From positions 372,001 through 436,000 of the forward strand of contig NZ_JACSDK010000010.1 in the NCBI RefSeq assembly GCF_014925385.1: a stretch of 64,000 nucleotides of DNA, given 5' to 3'. The notes under the pieces were generated by a model that searched no databases, was not told the origin of the DNA, and saw only the letters and a program-made list of their open reading frames with translations. Shown here piece by piece: positions 36,561-44,963 of the stretch (within the stretch, counting starts at the first letter, position 1; each line of letters starts with the position of its first letter). The translations under genes and the position numbers were made by a program. Source of the DNA: Pelagibius marinus (GTDB taxonomy: Bacteria > Pseudomonadota > Alphaproteobacteria > Kiloniellales > Kiloniellaceae).

Positions 36561-36604
36561 CACCGACCCGCCGTGCTACGTCCGGAAAGGCGAAGTAACC
36601 TCTG

Positions 36605-37588
36605 TCAGCGCTTGAGCAGCGGCCCCAGGCGCGGCTCCACCTCCACGGCCAGGTCGAGACGGTCGGCGAAGGCCGGGCGGTCCTGCACGATCGCCGAAGC
36701 GCGGTCGGCGGAGGCCTGTGCCTGCGGCGTGTCGTTCAGGGCCAGGCCGATGCGCGCCAGGGCGAGTTGCAGCTGCAGGGCAGAGAAGGGCTGTAGCGGC
36801 GCCCGGCCCAGCCGCGACAGCAGCGCGCGGCTGCGCTGATAGTCGGGCGGGCGCACCTTGCCGATGGAATAGTCCCGAAAGCCGCGGCTGAGGCTCAGTC
36901 CCAGGGCGAGGCGGGCGTAGTCCGCTTGGATCTGCTCGGGATAGCGCTCGATCAGGGTCTCCAGATGGGCGATCCCGCGGCGCAGGTGGTCACCGCCTTC
37001 CCACAGCATGAAGAGCCCGGCTTCGTCGCCGGCCTTGCTGTCCTCGGTCAGCAGGTCGCCGGCCGGCCCGCCGGCGGCGACGTTCAGGGTGACCGGCTCG
37101 GAGCGGAGCTCCCGGTCTTCCCCGAGGCTGGGATGCCGATAGTGGCCGGTCAACTGGTAGCTGCCGGGCGCCGGGAAGGTCCAGCCGCCGGCGCCGTAGA
37201 ATATGGCGAAGGTGGCGCTGATCGACTGCCCGGGCGCGAGTTCGCTGACCTGGGTTTCCACGTCATCCACGCCGATGGGGACAAAAAGGGCGCTGCGACC
37301 CTGGTAGCTGATCGCCACGGCGCCGACGCCCACTTCCGGATAGAGGTCGGGGAAGACCGGCTGGCTTTGCTTGCTGGTGTTGGTGAGGGTCAGCGTGGCG
37401 TAGACCGGCTCGCCCACCACGACCTGCGGCTTGCCGATGTCGAGCGTCAGGCGAAGCGCACCCCCGGGGGCCTGGGCGGCAGCCGGCAGGGCCGTGGCGA
37501 GCAACCAGACGGCGGCGAGCACGACGGGCAGGCAGAGAAGGCCGCGGGACGAGGGGCGGTTCAGGCGTCGTGTGGCGGTGGTGTTCAT
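36605..37588 (-). CDS. Exported hypothetical protein with Ig-like and helical-repeat parts
   Basis: A 327-residue exported protein. Residues 1-38 are a signal peptide (ending ALPAAAQA). Residues 45-170 look like a beta-sandwich (LRLTLDIGKPQVVVGEPVYATLTLTNTS), similar in style to BsuPI or late-embryogenesis-like folds. Residues 195-327 are helical, TPR-like (ARLALGLSLSRG, LARIGLALNDTPQAQASAD). I do not know a function. The ATG at 37588 follows GGGAGGCGACC and lies 16 bp after the metalloprotease stop, so the pair is one operon and the protein may be a partner or inhibitor of that protease. Confidence 0.7.
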   Translation of the reverse strand: MNTTATRRLNRPSSRGLLCLPVVLAAVWLLATALPAAAQAPGGALRLTLDIGKPQVVVGEPVYATLTLTNTSKQSQPVFPDLYPEVGVGAVAISYQGRSALFVPIGVDDVETQVSELAPGQSISATFAIFYGAGGWTFPAPGSYQLTGHYRHPSLGEDRELRSEPVTLNVAAGGPAGDLLTEDSKAGDEAGLFMLWEGGDHLRRGIAHLETLIERYPEQIQADYARLALGLSLSRGFRDYSIGKVRPPDYQRSRALLSRLGRAPLQPFSALQLQLALARIGLALNDTPQAQASADRASAIVQDRPAFADRLDLAVEVEPRLGPLLKR

Positions 37589-37604
37589 GGTCGCCTCCCT
37601 CTTC

Positions 37605-38369
37605 TCACATGCAGCTCGGGTCGGACGAGCCATGGGCGCCCGTCCAGCCGGCATGGGTGGCGTTTACTTCGCCGAAGCCGCCGGTGCCGGCATTGGCGCA
37701 AACGTCCCGGTGGTCGTCCAGGTGCGTCTGGCTTTGCGTCGAGAACTCGAAGGTGAACGAGTTCCCGACCACGCTGGTCTGGTTCATGATGGTCTGGCTG
37801 CCGTCGCCGTCGTCGTGATGCAGGTTCAGCGCGTGGCCGATTTCATGGGCGGCGCTGCGCAGGTACTTCATGCCGTTGGTCTGCACCGTGTTGTTCTTGT
37901 AGAAGATGGCGAAGGCGCTGCGGTCGCCGGTGCGCCACATGCGTCCGATGAGCGTCGTCGAACAGGCTCCGCTGCCGCCGGAGCGTCCGAAGTGATCCAC
38001 GACGATGCCATAGACCTGGTACCGGGTGCAGGTAGCGGCGTTGTTGAGGCCGCAGGGGTAGGTCACGACGCCGATCTGGCTGCTGCGGTTGGCGGACATC
38101 AGGGAATCGAGCTCGGCGTTCGAGATGCAGTTCTGCGGCGTGCCGGTCGCGCCGGTGAGCGGCGCTATGTTGATGTCGTCCTCCTGGACGATCAGCAGGC
38201 GGCCGGCATCCAGGTAGATACTCTCCAGGTTCACCGTGTCGCCGCTGACGGTCTGGTCCTGCGGGAAGGCCGTGCCGGTCATCCTGTCGAACTCCAGGTT
38301 CGTCGCCGTGCAGGCGGAAGCCAGCAGGGCGGCGGCGAGGACGGTTATCTTGGCGATGGACTTGATCAT
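37605..38369 (-). CDS. Secreted zinc metalloprotease, metzincin-like lipoprotein
   Basis: A 254-residue protein with an N-terminal lipobox (LLASAC, Cys20) and a metzincin zinc site HEIGHALNLHH (His175, Glu176, His179, His185) with a probable Met-turn at TIMNQT (Met195). Six or more further cysteines suggest disulfides, fitting an extracytoplasmic location. The ATG at 38369 is preceded by GGAGCC and gives a clean signal peptide; an in-frame start at 38483 is rejected because it runs through a repeat found again at 43.6 kb. Substrate unknown. Confidence 0.82.
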   Translation of the reverse strand: MIKSIAKITVLAAALLASACTATNLEFDRMTGTAFPQDQTVSGDTVNLESIYLDAGRLLIVQEDDINIAPLTGATGTPQNCISNAELDSLMSANRSSQIGVVTYPCGLNNAATCTRYQVYGIVVDHFGRSGGSGACSTTLIGRMWRTGDRSAFAIFYKNNTVQTNGMKYLRSAAHEIGHALNLHHDDGDGSQTIMNQTSVVGNSFTFEFSTQSQTHLDDHRDVCANAGTGGFGEVNATHAGWTGAHGSSDPSCM

Positions 38370-38615
38370 GAAGAGGCTCCTTTCCCAAGCCGGCCGCTGT
38401 GCATAGCGGGCCGTCGCTTCTTCCCCTCGGGGCAAAGGGCTGTTCCGAAATCCGAGCGTTTTGATTAAACCGCGTTTGGGCAACCGCCGCTGGCACGAAA
38501 TTGGAGAGAAGGCCTCACCAAATAGTGGTGCTGCCGTTATATGTTGTCGTTAAGAACAACATACTAGAGAACTTTGCCGCAATTTCAGTTCCGCAGCGGC
38601 CTCACAGTTGTCACA
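38360..38615. repeat. Long diverged direct repeat, copy A (metalloprotease upstream region)
   Basis: The start and upstream region of the metalloprotease gene, about 255 bp, is repeated in the same orientation at about 43546-43800. Shared blocks include TTCTTCCCCTCGGGGCAAAG, ATCCGAGCGTT, AAACCGCGTTTGGGCAAC, AATAGTGGTGCTG and GTTGTCACA. By eye the two are roughly four-fifths identical with small indels. This copy keeps the intact gene. Confidence 0.8.
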
Positions 38616-38618
38616 CGT

Positions 38619-39551
38619 TCACCTTTGGCTCCGCTCTCGCTGCTGTGGGTCCATCGCCGCCTGATCGCCATGCTCTAGCCAGGCCCTCTCCAGACGATCC
38701 GGCACAAGCTCAGCGAGCCGCGCCTCGTAAAGCAGGAGTTCCTGTTGAGAAAGGTGCCCTTCCCATTTCCGCGAAGTCGCTGAATCAAAGAATGCAGCAT
38801 CTGATTTCCAGAACCCGGTCCCCCCGACAGGCGCATAGTCCGCCGCGCGGGACTTCATCGATTCAAATTTTGTCGCTTCGGTGACGCTTTCTATCAGCGA
38901 GTTGTCCGCCTCGATCCCTGCGGCATGGGCAAGGCGCTCGACGGTCCGCCGTCCATCGCGGACCATATCCGCATAGTGAAAAAGCTGAAGCTCGGGCAGC
39001 CGCCCGGACAGGGCAGTTTCGACGTAGTGCCGCGTCAGCGTGCTCAGGAAGTCGTTGTCGAAGTCGTCGAGATCGACCTCGCCATTCAGATAATGCCTGA
39101 TCGATGCCGGCACCGGCAGGCGCATCGGGTGGCTTTCTTCGGCGCTCACCCTGTTGACGATGTGCTTGCGCAGCGAGAAAAAGACGTCGAGCGGATGGCG
39201 GTAGACCGCAATCACCGTGACGCCATCCCAGACGGGAAATCCGTCGGCGGGCGTGTGTGTTTTGACGACCCGCCTCTCTCCTTGCATTGCCAACGCGGCC
39301 GCGACCTCGCTTGCGGGAACGCCGAGATCGGCATCGATCCAGGGCGACAGATCCGGGAGCCTGCCCGGCAAATCCGGCCCGCCACTGACAAGCATGGAGA
39401 GGATCGTTTGCGCCCACGTCGTCCCGCATTTCGGCGGCGTAGAAACCAGGATATCGCCCCTTCGAGGCTCCCACGCAGCCCAGCGTGCCGGATCGGTGAG
39501 GTCGCCGCGATAGGCGCGCCGTGCGGGGTGGAGCATTCGGGCCTGGGTCAT
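38619..39551 (-). CDS. PAPS-dependent sulfotransferase
   Basis: A 310-residue cytosolic sulfotransferase that transfers sulfate from PAPS to an unknown acceptor. The 5'-phosphosulfate loop is visible as STPPKCGTTWAQ (residues 38-49) and the 3'-phosphate motif as VIAVYRHPLDVFFSLRKH. The family is common in animals and scattered in marine bacteria. It stands alone in an accessory segment; no sulfated-product pathway is visible nearby. Confidence 0.88.
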   Translation of the reverse strand: MTQARMLHPARRAYRGDLTDPARWAAWEPRRGDILVSTPPKCGTTWAQTILSMLVSGGPDLPGRLPDLSPWIDADLGVPASEVAAALAMQGERRVVKTHTPADGFPVWDGVTVIAVYRHPLDVFFSLRKHIVNRVSAEESHPMRLPVPASIRHYLNGEVDLDDFDNDFLSTLTRHYVETALSGRLPELQLFHYADMVRDGRRTVERLAHAAGIEADNSLIESVTEATKFESMKSRAADYAPVGGTGFWKSDAAFFDSATSRKWEGHLSQQELLLYEARLAELVPDRLERAWLEHGDQAAMDPQQRERSQR

Positions 39552-39833
39552 TCTGGTGGCGTCCTCGCTGAGGGGCCCACAGTGAGTGGTCCATGGTGAT
39601 TGTTGATGTTAGCTACTCCGGCCAACGATTCACCATCAGACTTGCGAAGTTGCCGGACTTCGGACAGCTGCCGCAACCCTGCGAGAGAAGATACACGGAG
39701 GATCTCAGCCCGATCGGGGCGCGCGATGAGGGAGGCTCGTCCTGGCTGAGACATTCGGCAACGGAGTTCTGGTCGAGGATGCCTGAGCGCGCGAGCCCTC
39801 TCGCACAAAAGGGCTAAGCCTCCCAGGAATTCC

Positions 39834-40634
39834 TCAGGCAGCCGCCTCGAACCGCGGCGGTAAGTCGCCCAGCCGCTTGGCCTCGTCGATCATCCCGGCG
39901 ATATCACCGTCAAGCGCCGCCACCATCTGCTCGAAGGTGTCGATGACGAAATAGGCGGGCTGTAGGATGTCGATCCGGTAGGGCGTGCGGAAGATCGTCA
40001 TCAGGTCGAAATCCAGCATCTCGGCCCGGCCGCTTGCCGCATGCGCCGCCTCCGCCGGAGAGGATACGATGGCGGCACCGAAGGCCCCCAGCCCCTCCGG
40101 CGTCCGGATCATGCCTAATTCCACCGTGAACCAGAAGAGGCGGAACAGCCGCCAGCTGTAGGGCTTGCCAAGGGCCACGGCGAGTCGGCCGAATTTCTCG
40201 ATGAAGGCGGCATAGGCGGGATTGGTCAGAAGCGGGCAATGCCCGAACACCTCATGGAAGATATCCGGCTCTTCGCAGAACTCCATCTCTTCTCGCCGTC
40301 TGAGGAAGGTCGCCACCGGAAACTTCCGCGCCGACAGGAGCGCGAAGAACTGCGACGGCTGGATGATCCCCGGCACCCCTTCGACACCGGCCCCCGTCAG
40401 CGCCGCCAGCCGCGCGTCGATCTCCTTGATCTGCGGCACATGTGCCGCTGTCAGCCCGAGCGCCTCGACCCCGGTGAGATAATCCGGCGCAACCCGTCCC
40501 GGCAGATAGGCCATCTGCTGCGCGAAAAGCTGGCCCCAGAGCGCGTCTTCCTCCGGCGTGTATGCATAATGCCCAGCCGCATCCGGCTCCTTGAAGCGGT
40601 AGTCCGGCCTGCCTGCCTGCATCTCCCCTGTCAT
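39834..40634 (-). CDS. phhA: Phenylalanine 4-monooxygenase
   Basis: A non-haem iron hydroxylase (266 residues) converting phenylalanine to tyrosine with a pterin cofactor. Iron ligands are in FHEVFGHCPLL (two His) and FTVELGMI (Glu). The length is typical of bacterial enzymes. I take the ATG at 40634 (MTGEMQAGRPDYRF) because GGAGGA precedes it; the longer frame to 40700 is an overlap shadow. The first base overlaps the stop of a DUF1127 gene (ATGA), indicating coupled translation. No dehydratase (phhB) is adjacent. Confidence 0.93.
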   Translation of the reverse strand: MTGEMQAGRPDYRFKEPDAAGHYAYTPEEDALWGQLFAQQMAYLPGRVAPDYLTGVEALGLTAAHVPQIKEIDARLAALTGAGVEGVPGIIQPSQFFALLSARKFPVATFLRRREEMEFCEEPDIFHEVFGHCPLLTNPAYAAFIEKFGRLAVALGKPYSWRLFRLFWFTVELGMIRTPEGLGAFGAAIVSSPAEAAHAASGRAEMLDFDLMTIFRTPYRIDILQPAYFVIDTFEQMVAALDGDIAGMIDEAKRLGDLPPRFEAAA

Positions 40635-40960
40635 TCCCACGTCCTCCTCCGGACTATCCAACGCGATACCTCGCTCTCGCTCACCGGGCTCGGCCGGCAA
40701 TGCGGCATTCCCCCGGCCTCGTTCGCTACCTCGCGTGCCCTGTACCAGCTGCGGATCTCCTGGTCTGACAGTTCGCTGACGACACCGAGCTGGGCACGAT
40801 AAAGGCCGATATCGCGCAAAGTGTGATCGTTGATCATCGACATGGCGGCGATGACCTCTAGGGCGCGCTTCTTGCGTTTGGACGGATGCAGCTTGCCGGC
40901 CACGGCTTTGCCGAGCCGCGACGGCGCTATAACTAAGCCCTCCATAAGCAGATCAACCAT
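40631..40960 (-). CDS. DUF1127 domain protein
   Basis: A 109-residue protein with a central DUF1127 segment (KKRALEVIAAMSMINDHTLRDIGLYRAQL), a short basic helical motif common in alphaproteobacteria and linked in a few species to RNA turnover or metabolic regulation. The second ATG (40960) sits at ideal distance from AAGGAGG and is preferred to the one at 40966. The C-terminal 45 residues are not part of the domain. It overlaps phhA by 4 bp, so it may set phhA expression. Confidence 0.78.
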   Translation of the reverse strand: MVDLLMEGLVIAPSRLGKAVAGKLHPSKRKKRALEVIAAMSMINDHTLRDIGLYRAQLGVVSELSDQEIRSWYRAREVANEAGGMPHCRPSPVSESEVSRWIVRRRTWE

Positions 40961-40986
40961 TTGCATGGCCTCCTTGGAAATGCTCT

Positions 40987-41123
40987 CACACAGAATGTCA
41001 TTCCGAGTTCGATAACGCCGTCACCAGTCGCCGCTCGAAAACCGGCACGGTGGCAGAGGTAGAGTTACGCTCCTGTCTGCCGACCGCATGAGAGGAGAGA
41101 TCGTTGCGACTGGCAAAGTACTC
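40987..41123 (-). pseudogene. Decayed fragment of a DddP-like M24 gene
   Basis: This stretch aligns without gaps to bases 41346-41482 of the neighbouring M24 gene (constant offset 359), matching for example CACAGA-TGTCAT, GTGG-AGAGGTAG, TGCCGACC-CATGAG and GGCAAAGTACT. It corresponds to about residues 332-377, contains frame-disrupting changes and has no start, so it is a remnant of a partial tandem duplication. Confidence 0.75.
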
Positions 41124-41220
41124 TCCTGCGCTCTGTCGTAGGCCGGGTCCTACGGCGGAATCGACCATGGTGATGGAAGTTGAGCTGATCATCGTTTCCA
41201 GGTCCGAGCCGGCCGTTGCG

Positions 41221-42477
41221 TCAATCAAGCAATGCCGCTTCGAACGGAAACCTCGACAGGAGGTCGCAGCCCGTCTCGGTGATCAGCACCTGTTGCTCCA
41301 ACTTCACGCCTTCGGCGCCGCCGTTCTCGCCAATGTAGCTTTCGACACAGATTGTCATGCCGGGTTTGAGGACGCCGTCGTAACCCGCTGACGGAAAATC
41401 GGCGCGGTGGTAGAGGTAGGGATACTCGCCCGTCATGCCGACCCCATGAGCGGAGATGTAGTAGCGGTTGGCAAAGTACTTGTCGGGGATATCCCAGGAT
41501 TTCTCGGCGTAATCGCGAAAGGTCATCCCTGGGCGGAGAATGCCGATGTTGTGATGGAGCTGTTCGTAGGCGACGCTGTATAGCGTCCGCTGCGCCTGTG
41601 TCGGTTCTCCCGGCCCCGAATGGAAGGTCCTGGAGAAATCCGAATAGTAGCCGTGGCAACCGACCACATCCGTATCAAGGGCGATCAGTTCGTTTTCCCC
41701 GATGACCTTGGTCCCCGCTTCCTGAAACCACGGGTTCGTCCGTGTGCCCGAGTTCAGAAGCCGGGTCTCGCAGTAGTCACCGTTCTGCTCGATTACAGAC
41801 TGGTGGAGCAGCGACCACAGCGCATTCTCCGTAATGCCAGGCCGGATTGCTTCGCGCAGCTTGCCGACGGCGGCCTCCGTCGCCCGGAGCGAGGCTTCCA
41901 CACATTTGATCTCCTCAGTCGATTTGATGGCGCGGGCCATTTCGACTGGCTCCTGCGCATCGACGACCACGTAACCGAGTTCCTGCAACGCAAAGGCGGC
42001 GCCGGCGTTCATCCTCTCCATGCCGACCCGCACGCCCCGGCCAACAAGACGGCGCAGTGGGCGCGCGATATCTTCTGCCCAGGCCCGTTCCCTTTCCGCC
42101 ACCATCGGCCCGGCGGCGACAAAACTTGCGGTCAAGGCGGGGCGAACCTCATCGACGGTTTCGAAGCCGGCGGCAAGGTGCAGGCATCCGGTGAACTCAT
42201 AGAGAACTGTGCGCTGCGGGGTCACCAGCAGATAGCGCGAGGGCGCGTTGCGCTGTGAGAACACCTGCATGTTCCGCGTGCCGGTGGCGTAGCGGATATT
42301 GATCGGGTCCGACAAGATGACGGCGGCTATGTCGCGCTGCGCCATCTCTTGGCGCAGCCTGCCGAGGCGGTATCTTCGAACGGCGCCGTGGTCGATGTCC
42401 GCGTTTACCGACGACATGTTCAAGGGCAACAAGCCGGATAAGCTGCTGCTTTTTGCGTGCCAATCCAGCATGTTCAT
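41221..42477 (-). CDS. M24-family protein related to DMSP lyase DddP, catalytic Asp replaced
   Basis: A 418-residue creatinase-fold protein that aligns well with DddP, the iron-dependent DMSP lyase: DPINIRYATGTRNMQ, ETRLLNSGTRTNPWFQEAG, LDTD and SDFSRTF are shared. All five metal ligands are in register (Asp270, Asp280, His344, Glu379, Glu394). However, the residue equivalent to the catalytic Asp377 of Ruegeria DddP (six after the ligand His) is Gly350, so DMSP lyase activity is doubtful and the protein may be a peptidase or act on another substrate. A LysR gene is divergent, 111 bp away, and is its probable regulator. Confidence 0.82.
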   Translation of the reverse strand: MNMLDWHAKSSSLSGLLPLNMSSVNADIDHGAVRRYRLGRLRQEMAQRDIAAVILSDPINIRYATGTRNMQVFSQRNAPSRYLLVTPQRTVLYEFTGCLHLAAGFETVDEVRPALTASFVAAGPMVAERERAWAEDIARPLRRLVGRGVRVGMERMNAGAAFALQELGYVVVDAQEPVEMARAIKSTEEIKCVEASLRATEAAVGKLREAIRPGITENALWSLLHQSVIEQNGDYCETRLLNSGTRTNPWFQEAGTKVIGENELIALDTDVVGCHGYYSDFSRTFHSGPGEPTQAQRTLYSVAYEQLHHNIGILRPGMTFRDYAEKSWDIPDKYFANRYYISAHGVGMTGEYPYLYHRADFPSAGYDGVLKPGMTICVESYIGENGGAEGVKLEQQVLITETGCDLLSRFPFEAALLD

Positions 42478-42588
42478 TTAGCCATCTTTTCCTGCACTGG
42501 AAGTTACGATGTTCCGGCCAGGAATCTGGTTTGCTGCGGCAATTTTGCCCACTGTACAAATATTCGACCTTTTGCAATACTTTAAGTT

Positions 42589-43503
42589 ATGAAACGCTAC
42601 CGTTCGTCGCTCCCCCCGCTGGATGCCTTGATATTTTTCGAGGCAGCGGCGCGTATGAACTCTTTCACCCATTCGGCGGCGGAACTGAACGTCACCCAGG
42701 CTGCGGTCAGCAAACGCATTCGCGAGCTCGAAACGCACCTGGGAACGGCCCTGTTCGAGCGGGAGGGTCGGAAGCTCGCGCTTACCGACGCGGGCGCCGC
42801 GCTCTACGATAAAACGGTCATGGCGTTGGAATTTTTAGACAGCGCCTGCAAAAACTTCGGCGACGACCGCGTGGAGATCATAAAGATCGCGGCCAATAAT
42901 TCTGTTTCCCACTTTTGGCTCAGTCCGCGCCTGAAGAAGTACAGTCTGACCAACCCTGCGCAAGCCGTGGAAACGCGCACGTCGGACCGTTTGAGTGACA
43001 TCATCGACACCGGAAACGATCTTGCCATCATATACGGCTATGGCGACACACCCGGGTGGGACTGCAAACTGCTTTTCTCCGAGCGCTTGGTTCCGGTGGC
43101 TTCGCCGGGCTATCTGAGGTCCCTGGGATTAATCGACGATGATTCTCTCGGTGGCCTCGATGCCGAAACGGCGTCACGTTTGGTGCTGTTGAATTTCGAC
43201 CGCCTTGCGCCCGACTGGGTCAATTGGTCAGTCTGGATCGCGGAAAGCGGCTTAACTGTCTTGCGGCACGCCCAATTACACCGTTGCCAGAACTACGCGC
43301 AGACGGTCGGCCTCGCCACCGAGGGGCGAGGCCTGGCGCTCGGAAGTCACGGCATAATCGACGCGGAGCTTTCCGCCGGCGGTCTCCAGGTTCTCGGCAG
43401 TACGGTGGTTGAAACCGGGCGCGGGTATTTCTTGGGAGCAAATGCGACGCGCCGGCAATCCGATGGCGTGCGCGCGCTTTTCCATTTCCTGGAAGAAGAT
43501 TAG
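42589..43503 (+). CDS. LysR-family transcriptional regulator (GcvA-like)
   Basis: A 304-residue regulator. The N-terminal winged helix-turn-helix is plain (SLPPLDALIFFEAAARMNSF, ELNVTQAAVSKRIRELE, LFEREGRKLALTDAG), followed by a periplasmic-binding-like effector domain. The style matches GcvA/TrpI-type regulators. It is divergent from the DddP-like M24 gene; the 111 bp gap is AT-rich and should carry the LysR box. The inducer is unknown. Confidence 0.9.
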   Translation: MKRYRSSLPPLDALIFFEAAARMNSFTHSAAELNVTQAAVSKRIRELETHLGTALFEREGRKLALTDAGAALYDKTVMALEFLDSACKNFGDDRVEIIKIAANNSVSHFWLSPRLKKYSLTNPAQAVETRTSDRLSDIIDTGNDLAIIYGYGDTPGWDCKLLFSERLVPVASPGYLRSLGLIDDDSLGGLDAETASRLVLLNFDRLAPDWVNWSVWIAESGLTVLRHAQLHRCQNYAQTVGLATEGRGLALGSHGIIDAELSAGGLQVLGSTVVETGRGYFLGANATRRQSDGVRALFHFLEED

Positions 43504-43545
43504 AACTTTTCACGCCCTTGACGGCCTAGCCAGGTTTTCGCCGAA

Positions 43546-43800
43546 CTTGATCATGAAGGGCTCCTTTCCCACCCCCGAAGCTGTTCGCGCCGGGCCGCCG
43601 CTTCTTCCCCTCGGGGCAAAGGGCTGTTTCGAGATCCGAGCGTTCTGCTTAAACCGCGTTTGGGCAACGGCCGCAGGCACGGAGTAGGAGAGAAGGCCCC
43701 ACAAAATAGTGGTGCTGTCATTACATGTTTTCATTAAGAACAGTGGCCTAGGGGACTTTGTAGCTATTTTGGGTCTGCTGCGGCCCCAGAGTTGTCACAT
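43546..43800. repeat. Long diverged direct repeat, copy B, with vestigial protease start
   Basis: Second copy of the sequence at 38360-38615, same orientation, about 5.2 kb away. It preserves the ribosome-site region and ATG (minus strand, 43554) of the metalloprotease, but the frame then reads only MIKFGENLARPSRA and stops, so the coding part is lost after three or four shared codons. It marks the right side of a segment holding the sulfotransferase, phhA, DUF1127, M24 and LysR genes. Confidence 0.75.
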
Positions 43801-44057
43801 GGCATGGTCAGTAGAGCTCACCGGAGGCATTCAATAACTCTTCAGGCCAGCCGCTTTCCGGTTGCATGGCTGAGGGGACGTCAGTTCCGGCAAGGCTTTG
43901 CGAAGAGCCGCGTGGCAACAGTCGGAAAAGGAGAAAGTTTTGTCGCTGGCAGCTTAGATTGCGGGCCTCGGATTCTGAGCAATTGCCTGTCTCGCGGCGA
44001 ACGCCGCCTCAACCAGCCGCCGGGCAAACCGGCTGACAGCCGCTTGGGAGTCCGGAA

Positions 44058-44963
44058 TTGAGTACAAGCCTGAAAGACACGATTTTGAGCCACCGGATGC
44101 TTGACGGTCGGGCCGTGCAGCAGAGGATTTTGAAGGAAGTAGCGAGCGAAGTCGAAAAATTCGGTGCGGAGGGCCGCCCGGTCGGCAAACTCGTCTCCAT
44201 CAGCATCGGTGCCACGCCCGAGGTGGATATCTATATTCGCAACCAGGCGCTGGCTGCCGCCGGTTGCGGGATTGAATTTGAGAAGCGCGCCTGGCCCGAA
44301 AGCATAACGCAGGCGGAATGCAAGGCCGCCCTGACGGAAATGAACGACGATGCCGGCGTTGTTGGTGTCATCCTGCAAAGGCCGGTACCGGCGCACATCA
44401 ATCTGAGATCATTGCAGGGGGCGATCCATCCGCTGAAGGATGTCGAGGGCATGAACCCCGCTTCCATCGGCAACATCATCTACAACGATATCGCGCTGGC
44501 TCCCTGCACCGCTGCCGCTGCCATACAGCTCATCCGCGAAACCGGCCTCAACATGCAGGGCTTGGAAGTGGTGATGATCGGCCATTCCGAGATCGTCGGA
44601 AAGCCTGTGGCCATGATGTTGATGGCGGAAGGCGCTACGGTCACGGTCTGCCATCACCTGACGCGCTCCGTTGCCTCACATTCGCGCAGAGCCGATGTGG
44701 TGATCGTTGCCGTGGGCAAGCCGCATCTTATCGGGCCGGACCTGGTGCGGCCCGGCGCGGCCGTCATCGATATCGGGATCAACCAGGTCGCCGATGAGGA
44801 CGGAAAGACGCGCATCGTCGGCGATGTCGACACTGCCGCGGTGAAGGAGGTGGCGAGCTGGATCACACCGGTTCCGGGTGGCGTCGGCCCCGTCACGACC
44901 GCGATCCTGATGCGCAACGCCCTGACCGCACATTCACGGCAAATGGAAGCCGGCTGGATCTGA
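44058..44963 (+). CDS. folD: FolD-like methylenetetrahydrofolate dehydrogenase with altered cyclohydrolase site
   Basis: A 301-residue FolD family protein, normally a dehydrogenase and cyclohydrolase interconverting methylene-, methenyl- and formyl-tetrahydrofolate. The core is clear: LQRPVPAHI, HPLKDVEGMNP, GHSEIVGKPVAMML and TPVPGGVGPVTTAIL. Two active-site positions differ: the lysine four after the conserved Tyr (Tyr59) is Gln63, and the second Asp of KDVDG is Glu130. That lysine is required for cyclohydrolase activity in human MTHFD1. The start is TTG 44058 after GGGAGTCC; ATG 44097 is an alternative. It lies in the accessory segment, so it is probably not the housekeeping copy. Confidence 0.82.
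   Translation: MSTSLKDTILSHRMLDGRAVQQRILKEVASEVEKFGAEGRPVGKLVSISIGATPEVDIYIRNQALAAAGCGIEFEKRAWPESITQAECKAALTEMNDDAGVVGVILQRPVPAHINLRSLQGAIHPLKDVEGMNPASIGNIIYNDIALAPCTAAAAIQLIRETGLNMQGLEVVMIGHSEIVGKPVAMMLMAEGATVTVCHHLTRSVASHSRRADVVIVAVGKPHLIGPDLVRPGAAVIDIGINQVADEDGKTRIVGDVDTAAVKEVASWITPVPGGVGPVTTAILMRNALTAHSRQMEAGWI

Noticed and set aside
39552-39833. Short frames between the sulfotransferase and phhA
   Set aside because: Frames on both strands are under 90 codons, without ribosome sites or recognisable features.
43792-44061. 89-residue frame upstream of folD
   Set aside because: No ribosome site or family features; composition looks like intergenic or decayed DNA.
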